64,000 bases of DNA from Scylla paramamosain (lineage: Eukaryota > Arthropoda > Malacostraca > Decapoda > Portunidae), in NCBI RefSeq assembly GCF_035594125.1, contig NC_087163.1, positions 12,434,001 through 12,498,000 of the forward strand. The letters run 5' to 3'. The position numbers and the translations under genes were made by a program. A model generated the notes under the pieces. The model made no database searches and had not been told where the DNA came from. It saw only the letters and a program-made list of their open reading frames with translations. This document shows, piece by piece, positions 40,697-53,758 of the stretch (position 1 is the first letter of the stretch; every line of letters starts with the position of its first letter).

Positions 40697-40899
40697 TTTG
40701 GTAGATAACAGTTCGAAAAAAAAAGCTGAAATTAACTTTTTGATAATATTCTTTTATCACATAATTGCCCTGAATTTTCCCAGAATTTTGGCATGTCGGT
40801 ACCTATGAATATGAATTACAAAAAAAAAAAAATCGTATTTATTTTAATTTTTTAATTTTTTTATTTTCTAAATAAAGAGTGTTATTTGTGGGTTTTAAC
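39783..40899 (+). repeat. Representative complete HOR unit (1,117 bp), blocks M1-M10
   Basis: One full unit dissected by eye, cut after the recurring (T)TTTAGCG-like ends: M1 39,783-39,878; M2 39,879-39,975; M3 39,976-40,070; M4 40,071-40,163; M5 40,164-40,259; M6 40,260-40,412; M7 40,413-40,511; M8 40,512-40,600; M9 40,601-40,696; M10 40,697-40,899. Eight blocks are 89-99 bp and plainly related. M6 (153 bp) looks like a monomer carrying an extra half-unit. M10 (203 bp) looks like two monomers, the second with its centre replaced by an A-run/T-run. Monomer length is not a multiple of three, so reading frames rotate from monomer to monomer, which argues against coding. Confidence 0.85.
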
Positions 40900-43800
40900 T
40901 TATTGGTACTTAAGGAACTTAAAAAACACTCATAATACACGTTTCTCATAATGTCCTTTTGGTTCCCAAAACATAATGTTCTTTGCATGTACTTTAGCGT
41001 TTTTTATAGATAACATGATCAAATAACACTCAAAATACATGTTTTTGGTAATGTTATTCTGTTTCTCCATAAAATTTGTTTTGCATGCGTTTTTAGCGGT
41101 TTGTTATATAAGGAGCTCAAAAACACTTTAAAGGCAAGTTTTTGGTATAAATTGGTGTTATTCCAATGTAATATGATTGCCCTGCTTTTTAGTGCTTTAT
41201 TGCCTCTCACGCTCAAAAACACTTAAAAGACACTTTTCTGGTAATGTCATTTTTTTTCTCACATAAAGGTGGTTTTGCATGCAATTTGGGATTTTTGGTA
41301 ACTAAGAATGTGAAAAAGCACTCAAAATACACGCATTTAGTAAGGTTGTTCTGTTTCTCAATTAAGAGTGTTATTTATGAGTTTCAGCATTTTTTGGTAT
41401 CTAGGGAACCTACTCCATATCCACGAGTTTTTGTGTTTTTTGCCTTTTGGTTCGTTTGAATTAAAAAAACTCATCATACACTTTTCTTGCAAAGTCCTTT
41501 TCTTTTCTAATATAGAGTGCTTTGCATCAATTTTCCCGTTTTTTTGTCGGTAACAAGCTCAAAAACATTCATAATATACCTTTTTGGTAATGTTTTTCTA
41601 TTTCTTGATATTGGTTGGTTTCAATCCGTTTTAGCGTTTTTCTACGTAAAACACTGAAAAGACACGTTTTGAGCAATTTTGTTTTGGATTCTCATATAGA
41701 GTGAGTTACTTATTATTTATCGTTTTGGTGCCTAGCATGCTGAAAAACACTTTAAAACACAGATTTTTGGTAAGGTCGTTTAATTTCCTCATATAGGAGT
41801 CTTTGGATGCACTTTATGGTTTTGGTATATAACAGTCCGAAAAAAAAACGCTAAAATTAACTTTTTCAGTAATTTTCTTTTATCATATAATAGCCCTGAA
41901 TTTTCCCAGAATTTTGGCATCTCGGTACCTATGAAGATGAATAAAAAAAAAAAAAAAATATTAAATCCTATTTTTTTTTAATTTTCTTCAAATAAAGTGT
42001 TATTGGTGGGTTTTAACTTTTTGGTACTTAAGTAACTTAAAAACACTTATAATACACATTTCTCGTAATGTCCTTTTGTTTCGCAAACTTAAGGTTCTTT
42101 GTATGTATTTAAGCGTTATTATAGATAACATGATAAAAACCATCAAAATTTATGTTTTTGGTAATTTTATTCTTTCTCCATAAAAAGTGCTTTGCATGCG
42201 TTATAGCGTTTTGGTATGTAATGAGCTCAAAAACACTTAAAGGCAAGTTCTTGGTAAAAGTTGTTATTATTCCCATGTAATGTGATTACCCTGCTTTTTA
42301 GTGCTTTATTGCCTAACACTCTAAAAAACACTCAAAAGACACTTTTCTGGTAATATCATTTTTTTTCCCACATAAAGCTAGTTTTGCATGGAATTTGGGG
42401 TTTTGGTAACTAAGAATGTGAAAAAAAAACTCAAAACACATGCATTTAGTAAGGTTGTTCTATTTCTTAATTAAAAGTGTTATTCATGAGTTCCAGCATT
42501 TTGGTATTGTAAGAAACTTTTCTTCTACACACATTTGGTAAGGTATTTCTGTTTCAAAATTAAAAGTGTTATTCATGAGTTTCAGCTTTTTGGTATGTAA
42601 GAAACTTCTTTATGTACACGAGTTTTTGAGCTTTTTAACTTGTGGTTCTTGTCAAACTATAAAACACTCATACACGTTTCACGTAATGTCCTTTTCTTCG
42701 CCAATATGAAGTGCTTTCCATCCATTTTTGCATTTTTTGTAGGTAACAAGCTCAAAAACACATAAAAATATATCTTTGTGGTACTGTTATTCTATTTCTT
42801 CATATTGGTTAGTTTACATCCGTTTTAGCGTTTTTCTACGTAAATCACTGAAAAGACACGTTTTCAGTAATATTGTTGAAATTGCTGAAAAACACTCAAA
42901 AGACAGGTTTCTGGTAAAGTCGTGTAATTTCCCCATATAGGTGGATTTGCATACACTTCAGGGTTTGTACATAACTCCGGAAAAAAGCTAAAATTATTTT
43001 TTTATATAATATTTTTTTTTTTTACAAAATTTCCATTAATTTTGCCAGAATTTTGCCATCTCGGTACCTATGAAGATGAATAACGAAATTTTTTTTCTTT
43101 CTATAAAGAGTGTTTTTGTGGGTTTTAGCTTTTTGGTACTTAAATAACTTAAAAACACTCATAATAACATGATTTTTGTAATGTCCTTTTGTTATACAAA
43201 CATAAGGTTCTTTACATGTATTTAAGCGTTTTTATAGGTAACATGATCAAAAACACTCAAAATACATGTTTTTGATAATGTTATTCTGTTTCTCCATAAA
43301 GGGTGTTTTGCCTGCGTTTTAGCGGTTTGGTATGTATGGATTTAAAAAACACTTAAAGGCAAGTTCTTCGTAAAAGTTGGTTTTATCTCCCCATATAATG
43401 TGATTGTTCTGCTTATTTAGTGCTTTGGTGCATATCACGCTCAAAAACACTAAAAAGACACTTTTTTGGAAATGTCATTTTTTTTCCCACATGAAGGTAG
43501 TTTCGCATATAATTTGGCATTTTTTCGTAACTAAGTATGTGAAAAACACTCAACTTTTTTTTCGTAATGTTCTTTTTCCACATAAATTCCCAAATTTTGG
43601 CAGAATTTTGGCATCTCGGTACCCTATGAAGATGAATATAAAAATTTTTTAAAAATCCCATTTTCTTATTTTTTTATTCATTATTTTTTTCTAATGAGTG
43701 TTATTTGTGGGTTTTAGCTTTTTTGGTACTGAAAAGAACTTAAAAATCACTCATAATACATGTTTCTCGTAATGTTCTTTCGTTTCCGAAACATAAGGTT

Positions 43801-44049
43801 CTTTGCATGTATTTAAGCGTTTTTATAGATAGCATGATCAAAAACACTCAAAATACATATATTTGGTAATGTAATTCTGTTTCTCCATAAAATGTATTTT
43901 GCATGCGTTTTAGCGTTTTTTGTACGTAAGGAGCTCAAAAACACTTAAAGGCAAGTTTTTGGTAAAATTTGGTTTTTATTCCCATGTAATGTGATTGCCC
44001 TGGCTTTTAGGTGGTTTATTCCGTAACACGTCCAAAAACACTGAAAAGA

Positions 44050-44505
44050 CATGCAAAGCGTCCCATATGAGGAAATTAAAGACCTTACCAGAAATCTGTC
44101 TTTTTGAGTGTTTTTCAGAATGTTAGGCACCAAAACGATAAATAATAAGGAACTCACTCTATGTGGGAATCCAAAAGGAAAATTAGTGAAAACGTGTCTT
44201 TTTCAGTGTTTTAAGTAGAAAAACACTAAAACTGATACTAACCAACCAATATCAAGAAGCAGAAAAACATTACCAAAAATATATATTTTGAGTTTTTTTG
44301 AGCTTGTTACCTACAAAAAAACGGGAAAATGGATACAAAGCACTCTATATTGGGAAACAAAGGGACATTGCGAGAAAAGTGTACAATAAATAATTTATAG
44401 TTCAAAAAAAACCACAAGGCAAAAAACGCAAAAACTCGTGTATATGCTGAAACTCATGAATAACACTCTTAATTGAGAAACAGAGGAACCTTACTAAATG
44501 CGTGT
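44050..44505 (-). repeat. Inverted satellite insert, D2 partner of copy 1
   Basis: Reversed M9 to M5 between half of forward M4 and half of forward M3. It corresponds to 3,328-3,767 and keeps some bases lost there, such as the full 'catgaataacactc' stretch. Confidence 0.85.
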
Positions 44506-47500
44506 CAAAAACACTAAAAGGCAAGTTCTTCGTAAAAGTTGGTTTCATTCCCATGTAATGTGATTTGCCTTACTTTTTTGTGCTTTATTGCCTAACACGC
44601 TCAAAAACACTCAGACACTTTTCTGGTAATGTGATTTTTTTCCCACATAAAGCTAGTTTCGCATGGGAATGTGGGGTTTTGGTAACTAAGAATGTAAAAA
44701 AAACACTCAAAATACACGCATTTAGTAAGGTTGTTCTGTTTCTTGATTAAGAGTGTTAATCATGAGTTTCAGTATTTTGGTATCTCCATATAGTCGAGTT
44801 TTTGCGTTTTTTGCCTTGTGATTCTGGTGAAACTATAAAACACTCATTATACACGTTTCTCGTTATGTTTTTTTTTTCCTTATATAGAGTGCTTTGCATA
44901 TATTTTCGCGTTTTTTTTATGTAACAAGCTCAAGAAAACACAAAATATATTTTTTGGTAATGTTATTCTATTTCTTTATATTGGTTGGTTTGCATCCGTT
45001 TTAGCGTTTTTCTACGTAAATCTTTTAAAAGACACGTTTCCAGTAAATTTGTTTTGGATTTCCATATAGAGTGACTTTCATATTATTTATCGTTTTGGTG
45101 CCTAACATGCTTTTTGGTGCCTTTTGTGTCCCAATATAGAGTGCTTTCCATCCATTTTCGCGTTTTTTTGTAGGTAACAATTTCAAAAACACTCAAAATA
45201 TACCTTTTTGGTAATGTTATTCTATTTCTTCATTTTGGTTGGTTTGCATCCATTTTAGCGTTTTCTACGTAATACACCAAAAAGACACGTTTTCAGTAAT
45301 TTTGTTTTGGATACCCATATAGATTGACTTCCTTGGGTTTTATCGTGTTGGTTGCTAACATGCTGAAAAACCCTCATAAGACATTTTCCTGGCAAAGACG
45401 TTTAATTTCCCCATATAGGTGGCTTTGCATGCAATTTAGGGGTTTGGTACATAACAGTCCAAAAAAAAAGCTAAATGTAACTTTTTTGATAATGTTCTTA
45501 TTTTATATAATTTCCTGAACATTGCCCGAATTTTGGCACCTCCTTACCTGTGAAGATAAATAAGAATGAAAAAAAAAGTCGTATTTTTTTATTTATTTAT
45601 TTTTTTCTCAATAAAGAGTGTAATTTGTGGCTTTTAGCTTTTTCGTACTTAATGAACTTAAAAACACTCATAATACACGTTTCTCGTAATGTCCTTTCGT
45701 TTCCCAAAAATATGGTTCTTTGCATGTATTTAAGCGTTTTTATTGGTAACATGATCAAAAACACTCAAAATATATGTTTTTGGTAATGTTATTCTGTTTC
45801 ACCATAAAGTGTATTTTGCATGCATTTTAGTGTTTTGGTATTTAAGGAGATCAAATACACTTTAAGGCAAGTTCTTGTTAAAAATTGGTTTTATTTCAAT
45901 GTAATGTGATTGCCCTGCTTTTTAGTGCTTTATTGCCTAACACGCTCAAAAACACTCAAAATACATTTTTCTGGTAATGTCATTTTTTTTCCCACATAAA
46001 GCTGGTTTCGCATGGAATTTGGTTGTTTTGGTAACTCAGGATGTGAAAAGCACTCAAAATACATGCATTTAGTAAGATTGTTCTGTTTTTCAATTAAAAG
46101 TGTTGTTCCAGAGTTTCAGCATTTTGGAATGTAAGAAACTTCTCTATATACACGAGTTTTTGCGTTTTTTGCCTTGTAGTTCTTGTGAAACTATAAAACA
46201 CACATTATACACGTTTCTCGTAATGTTCTTTTGCTTCCCAATATAGAGAGCTTTCCATCTATTTTCGCGTTTTTTGTAGGTAACAATTTCAAAAACACTC
46301 AAAATATACCTTTTTGGTAATGTTATTTTATTCCTTCATATTCGTTGGTTTGCATCCGTTTTAGCGTTTTTCAACGTAAAACACCGAAAAGACACGTTTT
46401 TAGTAATATTGTTTTGGATTCCCATATAGATTGACTTCCATGTTATTCATCGTGTTGGTTCCTAAGATGCTGAAAAACACTCATAAGACTGTTTTCTGGC
46501 AAAAACGTTTAATTTCTCCATATAGGTGGCTTTGCATGCACTTTAGGTGTTTTGTACATAATAGTCCGAAAAAAATGCTAAATTTAACTTTTTTTGATAA
46601 TGTTCTTATTTCAAATAATTTCCTGAATTTTGCCCGAATTTTGGCATCTCGGTACCTGTGAAGATGAATAAGAAAGAAAAAAATATCGTTTTTTTTTTTT
46701 ATTTATTTATTATTTCTCAATAAAGAGTGTTATTTGTGGCGTTTAGCTTTTTCGTAATTAATGAGCTTAAAAACACTCATAATACACGTTTCTCGTAATC
46801 TCCTTTCGTTTCTAAAAAATAGTGTTCTTTGCATGTATTTAAACGTTTTCATTGGTAACATGATCAAAAACACTCAAAATATGTTTTTGGTAATATTATT
46901 CTGTTTCACCATAAAGAGTGTTTTGAAGGCGTTTTAGTTTTTTGGTATATAAGGAGCTCAAAAACACTTAAAGGCAAGTTCTTGGTAAAAATTCGTTTTC
47001 CTTCAATGTAATGTGATTGCCCTCCTTATTAGTGCATTATTGCCTATCACGCTCAAAAAACACTTAAAAGACACCTTTCTGGTAAAGTCTTTTTTTTTCC
47101 CACAAATCTATTTTCCCATGCAATTTGGGGTTTTGGTAACTTAGAATGTGAAAAGCACTCAAAATACACGCATTTATTAAGGTTGTTCTGTTTCTCAATT
47201 ATGAGTGTTATTCATGAGTTTTAGCATTTTTGTATCTAGGAAACCTCTCCATATACACGAGATTTTGCGTTTTTTGCCTTGTGGTTCTTTTGAACTATAA
47301 AACAATCACTTTTCTTGCAATGTCCTTTTGTTTACTAATATAGAGTGCTTTGCATCAACTTTCGCGTTTTTTGTAGGTAATAAGCTCAAAAACACTCAAA
47401 ATATACCTTTTTAGTTACGTTTTTCTATTCCTTGATATTGGTTGCTTTGCATCCGTTTTAGTGTTTTTCTACGTAAAACACTGAGAAGACACGTTTTCAG

Positions 47501-50500
47501 TAACTTTGTTTTGGAATCCCATATAGAGGTGAGTTCCTTATTATTTATCGTTTTGGTGCTTAACATGCTAAAAAACACTCAAAACACAGATTTCTGGTAA
47601 GGTCGTTAAATTTCTTCATATAGGAGGCTTTGCATGCACTTTAGGGTTTGCTACATAACAGTTCGAAAAAAAAAGCTGAAATTAACTTTTTTGATAATAT
47701 TTCTTTTTTATACGATTTCCCTGAATGTTCCCAGAATTTCGGCATCTTGGTACTATGAAGATGAATAACAAAAAAAAAAAACTTCCTATTTTTTATATTT
47801 TTATATTTTTTTTTATTTTCTAAATAAAGAATGTTATTTGTGGGTTTTAGCTTTTTGTTACTGAAGGAACTTAAAAAACACTCATAATACACGTTTCTCA
47901 TAATGTCCTTTTTTTTCCCAAACATAATGTTCTTTGCATGTATTTAAACGTTTTCATAGATAACATGATTAAAAATGCTCAAAATATATGTTTTTTGGTA
48001 ATGCTATTCTGTTTCTCCATAAAGTTTGTTTTGCATGCGTTTTAGCGGTTTGTTTTATAAGGAGCTCAAAAACACTTAAAGTCAGGTTTTTTGGTATAAA
48101 TTGGTGTTATTCCAATGTAATATGATTGCCGTGCTTTTTAGTGCTTTATTGCCTTTCACGCTCAAAAACACTTAAAAGACGCTTTTCTGGTAATGTCATT
48201 TTTTTCCTCACATAAAGGTGGTTTCGCATGCAATTTGGGGTTTTGATAACTAAGAATGTGAAAAGCTCGCAAAATACACGCATTTAGTAAGGTTATTCTG
48301 TTTCTCAATTAAGAGTGTTATTCATGAGTTTCAGCATTTTGGTATCTAGGAACATTCTCCATATACACGAGTTTTTGTGTTTTTTGCCTTTTGGTTCGTT
48401 TAAACTATAAAAAACTCATTATACACTTTTATTGCAAAGTCCTTTTGTTTTCTAATATAGAGTGCTTTGCATCAATTTTCCCGTTTTTTGTAGGTAACAA
48501 GCTCAAAAACACTCAAAATATACCTTTTTGGTAATGTTTTTCTATTTCTTGATATTGGTTGGTTTGCATGTGTTTCAGCGTTTTTCTAAGTAAAACACTG
48601 AAAAGACACGTCTTTAGCAATTTTGTTTTGGATTCTCATATAGAGTGAGTTCCTTATCATTTATCGTTTTGGTGCCTAACATGCTGAAAAACACTCAAAA
48701 AGCAGATTTCTGGTAAGGTCGTTTAATCTCCTCATATAGGAGTCTTTGGATGCACTTTAGGGTTTGGTATATAACAGTCCTTAAAAAAAGCTAAAATTAA
48801 CTTTTTTGATAATTTTCTTTTATCATATAATAGTCCTAAATTTTCCCAGAAGTTTGGAATCTCGGTACCTAATGAAGATGAATAACAAAAAGAAAAAGAA
48901 TTCCTATTTTTTTATTTTCATACTTTTTTTTTTAAATAAAGAGTGTTATTTGTGGGTTTTAATTTTTTGGTACTTAAGGAACTTAAAAACACTTATAATA
49001 CACATTTCTCGTAATGTCCTTTCGTTTCGCAAACATAAGGTTCTTTGTATGTATTTAAGCGTTTTTATAGATAACATGATCTAAACCCTCAAAATATATG
49101 TTTTTGGTAATTTTATTCTGTTTTTCCATAAAAGGTGTTTTGCAAGCGTTTTAGCGTTTTGGTATGTAATGAGCTCAAAAACACTTAAAGACAAGTTCTT
49201 GGTAAAAGTTGTTTTTATTCCCATGTAATGTTATTACCCTGCTTTTTAGTGCTTTATTGCCTAACACGGTCAAAAACACTCAAAAAACACTTTTCTTGTA
49301 ATATTTTTTTTTTCCCACATAAAGCTAGTCTTGCATGGAATTTGGGGTTTTGGTAACTATGAATGTGAAAAAAACTCAAAACACAGGCATTTAGTAAGGT
49401 TGTTCTATTTCTTAATTAAAAATATTATTCATGAGTTCCAGCATTTTGGTATGTAAGAAACTTTTCTAATACACACATTTGGTAAGGTATTTCTGTTTCA
49501 GAATTAAAATTGTTATTCATGAGTTTCACCTTTTTGGTATGTAAGACTCTTCTTTATTTTACATGAGTTTTTGAGTTTTTTTTCCTTTTGGTTCTTGTCA
49601 AACTATATAACAATCATACACGTTTCTTGTAATGTCCTTTTCTTTGCCAATATAAAGTGCTTTCCATCCATTTTTTTTCATTTTTTCTAGGTAACAAGCT
49701 CAAAAACACATCAAAATATATCTTTTTGGTAATGTTATTCTATTTCTTCATATTGGTTGGTTTACATCCGTTTTAGCGTTTTTCTACGTAAATCACAGAA
49801 AAGACACGTTTTAAGTAATATTGTTGATATTGCTGAAAAACACTCAAAATACAGGTTTCTGGTAAAGTCGTGTAATTTCCCCATATAGGTGGATTTGCAT
49901 ACACCTCAGGGTTTGTACATAACTCCGGAAAAAAGCTAAAATTATTTTTTATATAGCTTTTTTTTTTTTTTTTTACAAAATTGCCATTAATTTTGCCAGA
50001 ATTTTGGCATCTCGGTAACTATGAAGATGAATAAAAAAAAAATCTCTCTATAAAGAGTGTTATTTGTGGGTTTTAGCTTTTTGGTACTTAAGTAACTTAA
50101 AAACACTCATAATACACGATTTTCGTAATGTCCTTTTGTTATACAAACATAGGGTCCTTTACATGTATTTAAGCGTTTTTATAGGTTAAATGATCAAAAA
50201 CACTCAAAATACATGTTTTTGGTAATGTTATTCGGTTTCTCCATAAAGGGTGTTTTCCATACGTTTTAGAGATTTGGTATGTAAGGAGTTAAAAAACACT
50301 TAAAGGCAAGTTCTTCGTAAAAGTTGGTTTTATTCCCATGTAATGTGATTGTTCTGCTTTTTAGGGCATTGTTGCATATCACGCTCAAAAACACTAAAAA
50401 GACTTTTTTGGTAATGTCATTTTTTTTTTTCCCCACATGAAGGTAGTTTCGCATGTAATTTGGCATTTTCGTAACTAAGAATGTGAAAAACATTTAAAAT

Positions 50501-51525
50501 ACACAATTTGGTAAGGTAGTTCTGTTTATTAATTAAAAGTGTTATTCCTGCATTTCATCATTTCGGTTTGTAAGAAATTTCTCTATATACACGAATTTTT
50601 GCGTTTATTGCCTTGTGGTTGTTTTAAAACTATAAAACACTCATTATACACGTTTCTCGTAAAGTCCTTTTGTTTCTAATATAGAGTGCTTTACATCCAT
50701 TTTTCCATTTTTTGTAGGTAACAAGCTCAAAAACACTCAAAATATATCTTTTTGGTAATGTTATTCTATTTCTTCATATAGGTTGGTTTGCATCCGCTTT
50801 AGTGTTTTTTTTACGTAAAACACAGAAAAGACACGTTTTCAGTAATTTTGTTTTGGATTCACATATTGACTGACTTCCATATTATTTATCGTTTTGGTGC
50901 CTAACATGCTGAAAAACACTGAAAAGAGAGGTTTCTGATCAAGTTGTTTAACTTCCTTATATAAGTGTCTTTGCATGCACTTTAGGGTTTGGTACTTAAC
51001 AATCCGAAAAAAAAAAAAGCTATAATTAACTTTTTGGGTAATGTTCTTTTTTCCACATAAATTCCCTGAATTTTGGCAGAATTTTGGCATCTCGGTACTT
51101 ACAAGGATGAATAATAAAAAAAAAACTCCCATTTTTTTTATTTTTTTTTGTTTATTATTTTTTTTTCTAAATAAAGAGTGTTATTTGTGGGTTTTAGCTT
51201 TTAGGTACTGAAGGAACTTAAAAACCACTCATAATACACGATTCTCGTAATGTCCTTTCGTTTCCCAAACATAAGGTTCTTTGCATGTATTTAAGCGTTT
51301 TTATAGATAATATGATCAAAAGCACTCAAAATACATGTATTTGGTAATATTATTCTGTTTCTCCATAAAATGTATATTGCAAACGTTTTAACGTTTTGGT
51401 ATGTAAGGAGCTCAAAAACACTTAAAGGTAAGTTCTAGATAAAATTTGGTTTTATTCCCATGTAATGTGATTGCCTTTCCTTTTTAGTGCTTTATTGCGT
51501 AACACGCTCAAAATTACTCATAAGA

Positions 51526-51797
51526 CATGCAACGCCTCGCATATGAGGAAATTAGAGACCCTACCAGAAATCTGTCTTTTGAGTGTTTTTCAGCATATTA
51601 GGCACCAAAACGATAAATAATAAGGAACTCACTCTATGTGGGAATCCAAAAGAAAATTACTGAAAACGTGTCTTCTCAGTGTTTTACGTAGAAAAACACT
51701 AAAACTGATGCAAACCAACCAGTATCAAGAAGCAGAAAAACATTACCGAAAATGTATATTTTGAGTGTTTTTGAGCTTGTTACCTACAAAAAAAAAA
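51526..51797 (-). repeat. Inverted satellite insert, short form, D2 partner
   Basis: Same structure as 10,600-10,874: reversed M9, M8 and M7 ending in an A-run fused to forward M2. Confidence 0.82.
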
Positions 51798-53620
51798 TGT
51801 TTCTCCATAAAGTGTGTTTTCCATGCGTTTTAGCAGTTTTGTATATAAGGAGCTCAAAAACTCTTAAAGGCAAGTTTTTGGTATAAACTGATGTTATTCC
51901 AATGTAATATGATTGCCCTGCTTTTTAATGCTTTATTGCCTATCACGCTCAAAAACACTTAAAAGACGCTTTTCTGGTAATGTCATTTTTTTTCTCGCAT
52001 AAAGGTGGTTTCGCATGCAATTTTGAGTTTTTGGTGACTAAGAATGTGAAAAGCACAGAAAATACAGGCATTTAGTAAGGTTGTTCTGTTTCTCAATTGA
52101 GTGTTATTCATGAGTTTCAGCATTTTGGAATCTAGGAAATCTCTCCATATACACGAGTATTTGCGTTTTTTGCTTTGTGGTTCTTTTGAACTATAAAACA
52201 CTCGTTATACACTTTTCTTGCAATGTCCTTTTGTTTCTCAATATAGAGTGTTTTGCATGAATTTTTGCGTGTTTTGTAGGTAAAAAGCTCAAAACACTCA
52301 AAATATACCTTTTTGGTAACGTTTTTCTATTTCTTGATATTGGTTCGTTTCCATCCGTTTTAACGTTTTTTCTACGTAAAACACTGAGAAGACACGTTTT
52401 CAGTAAGTTTGTTTTGGATTCCCATATAGAGTGAGTTCCTTATTATTTATCGTTTTTGTGCCTAACATGCTAAAAAACACTTAAAACACAGATTTCTGGT
52501 AAGGTCGTTTAATTTCCTCATATTGGAGGTTTTGCATGTACTTTAGGGTGTGGTACATAACAGTCCGAAAAAAAAAAGCTGAAATTAACTTTTTTGATAA
52601 TATCCATTAATCACATAATTGCCCTGAATTTTTCCAGAATATTGGCATCTCGGTACCTATGAAGATGAATAACAAAAAAAAGAGAAAAAAAATCCTATTT
52701 ATTTTACTTTTTTTATATATAAAGAGTGTTATTTGTGTGTTTTAGCTTTTTGGTACTTAAGGAACTTAAAAAAAACACTCATAATACACGTTTCTCGTGA
52801 TGTCCTTTTGTTTCCCAAATATAATGTTCTTTGCATGTACTTAAGCGTTTTTATAGATAACATGATCAAAAACACTCAAAATATATGTTTTTGGTAATGT
52901 TATTCTGTTTCTGCATAAAGTTTGTTTTGCATGCGTTTTAGCGGTTTGGTATATAAGGGGTTAAAAAATACTTCTTCGTAAAAGTGGGTTTTATTCTCAT
53001 GTAATGTGATCGTTCTGCTTTTTAGAGCTTTGTTGCATATCAAGCTGAAAAACACTCAAAAGACACTTTTTTGGTAATGTCATTTTTTTTCCCACATGAA
53101 GCTATTTTCGCATGTAATTTGACATTTTCGTAACTAAGAATGTGAAAACACTCAAAATACACAATATGGTAAGGTAGTTCTGTTTATCGATTAAAAGTGT
53201 TATTCATGCATTTCATCATTTTGGTATGTAAGAAATTTCTCTATATACACGAGTTTTTGCGTTTACTGCCTTGTGGTTCTTTTAAAACTATAAAACACTC
53301 ATTTTACACGTTTCTCGTAATGTCCTTTTGTTTCCTAATATAGAGTGCTTTACATCCATTTTGGCATTTTTTTGTAGGTAACAAGCTCAAAAACACTCAA
53401 AATATATCTTTTTGGTAATGTTATTGTATTTCTTCATATAGGATGGTTTGTATCCGCTTTAGCGTTTTTCTATGTAAAACACTGAAAAGACACGTTTTCT
53501 GTAATTTTGTTTTGGATTCACATATTGACTGACTTCCAAATTATTCATCATTTTTGGTGCCTACCTATCATGCTCAAAACACTGAAAAGACAGGTTTCTG
53601 GTAAAGTCGTTTAACTTCCC

Positions 53621-53624
<4 letters not shown>

Positions 53625-53660
<36 letters not shown>
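53625..53660. repeat. (TAA)12 microsatellite, 3' tail of the retrotransposon
   Basis: Twelve perfect TAA units on the plus strand, i.e. (TTA)n at the 3' end of the minus-strand element, directly after its AATAAA-containing end. Simple-repeat tails instead of poly(A) are known for several non-LTR clades (for example the I element, with TAA units). The first TA overlaps the TATATA of the target, so the exact edge is ambiguous by one to three bases. Confidence 0.93.
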
Positions 53661-53661
<1 letters not shown>

Positions 53662-53664
53662 CGG

Positions 53665-53670
53665 TTTATT
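53665..53670 (-). terminator. AATAAA polyadenylation-like signal of the retrotransposon
   Basis: AATAAA on the minus strand, a few bases before the (TTA)n tail and about 90 bp after the stop codon. Its position suits 3'-end formation, but the element ends in a trinucleotide tail and not poly(A), so use of this signal is uncertain. Confidence 0.5.
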
Positions 53671-53758
53671 CTTTAGGCAGTCAACAAAATGAAAATGTAC
53701 ATTGGGGGTGGGGAAATACTTGACATTAATCCTAAAGGTAAGTCAAATCTAGAAGAGA

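Larger units (their letters stand above)
40697..53624 (+). repeat. Segment D2, left part: second copy of 1-12,665
   Basis: Landmarks near 40,798, 41,918, 43,059, 43,611, 45,536, 46,646, 47,742, 48,858, 50,008, 51,088 and 52,646 pair one-to-one with those of D1. The offset drifts only from about 40,707 to 40,923. Shared private variants prove the pairing: 'gcctctcacgctc' at about 485 and 41,205, the 0.55-kb shortened unit (2,341-2,890 and 43,059-43,611), and 'cacctccttacctgtg'. Differences are small indels. D1 lacks about 145 bp near 9,690 that D2 keeps (50,420-50,565), and 38 bp near 11,914. No gene was recognised in this part. Confidence 0.9.

Noticed and set aside
53625..53660. (TAA)12 as a pre-existing microsatellite that served as target
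   Set aside because: The empty site at 12,661 has only TATATA, so the TAA units came with the element, although some slippage growth afterwards is possible.
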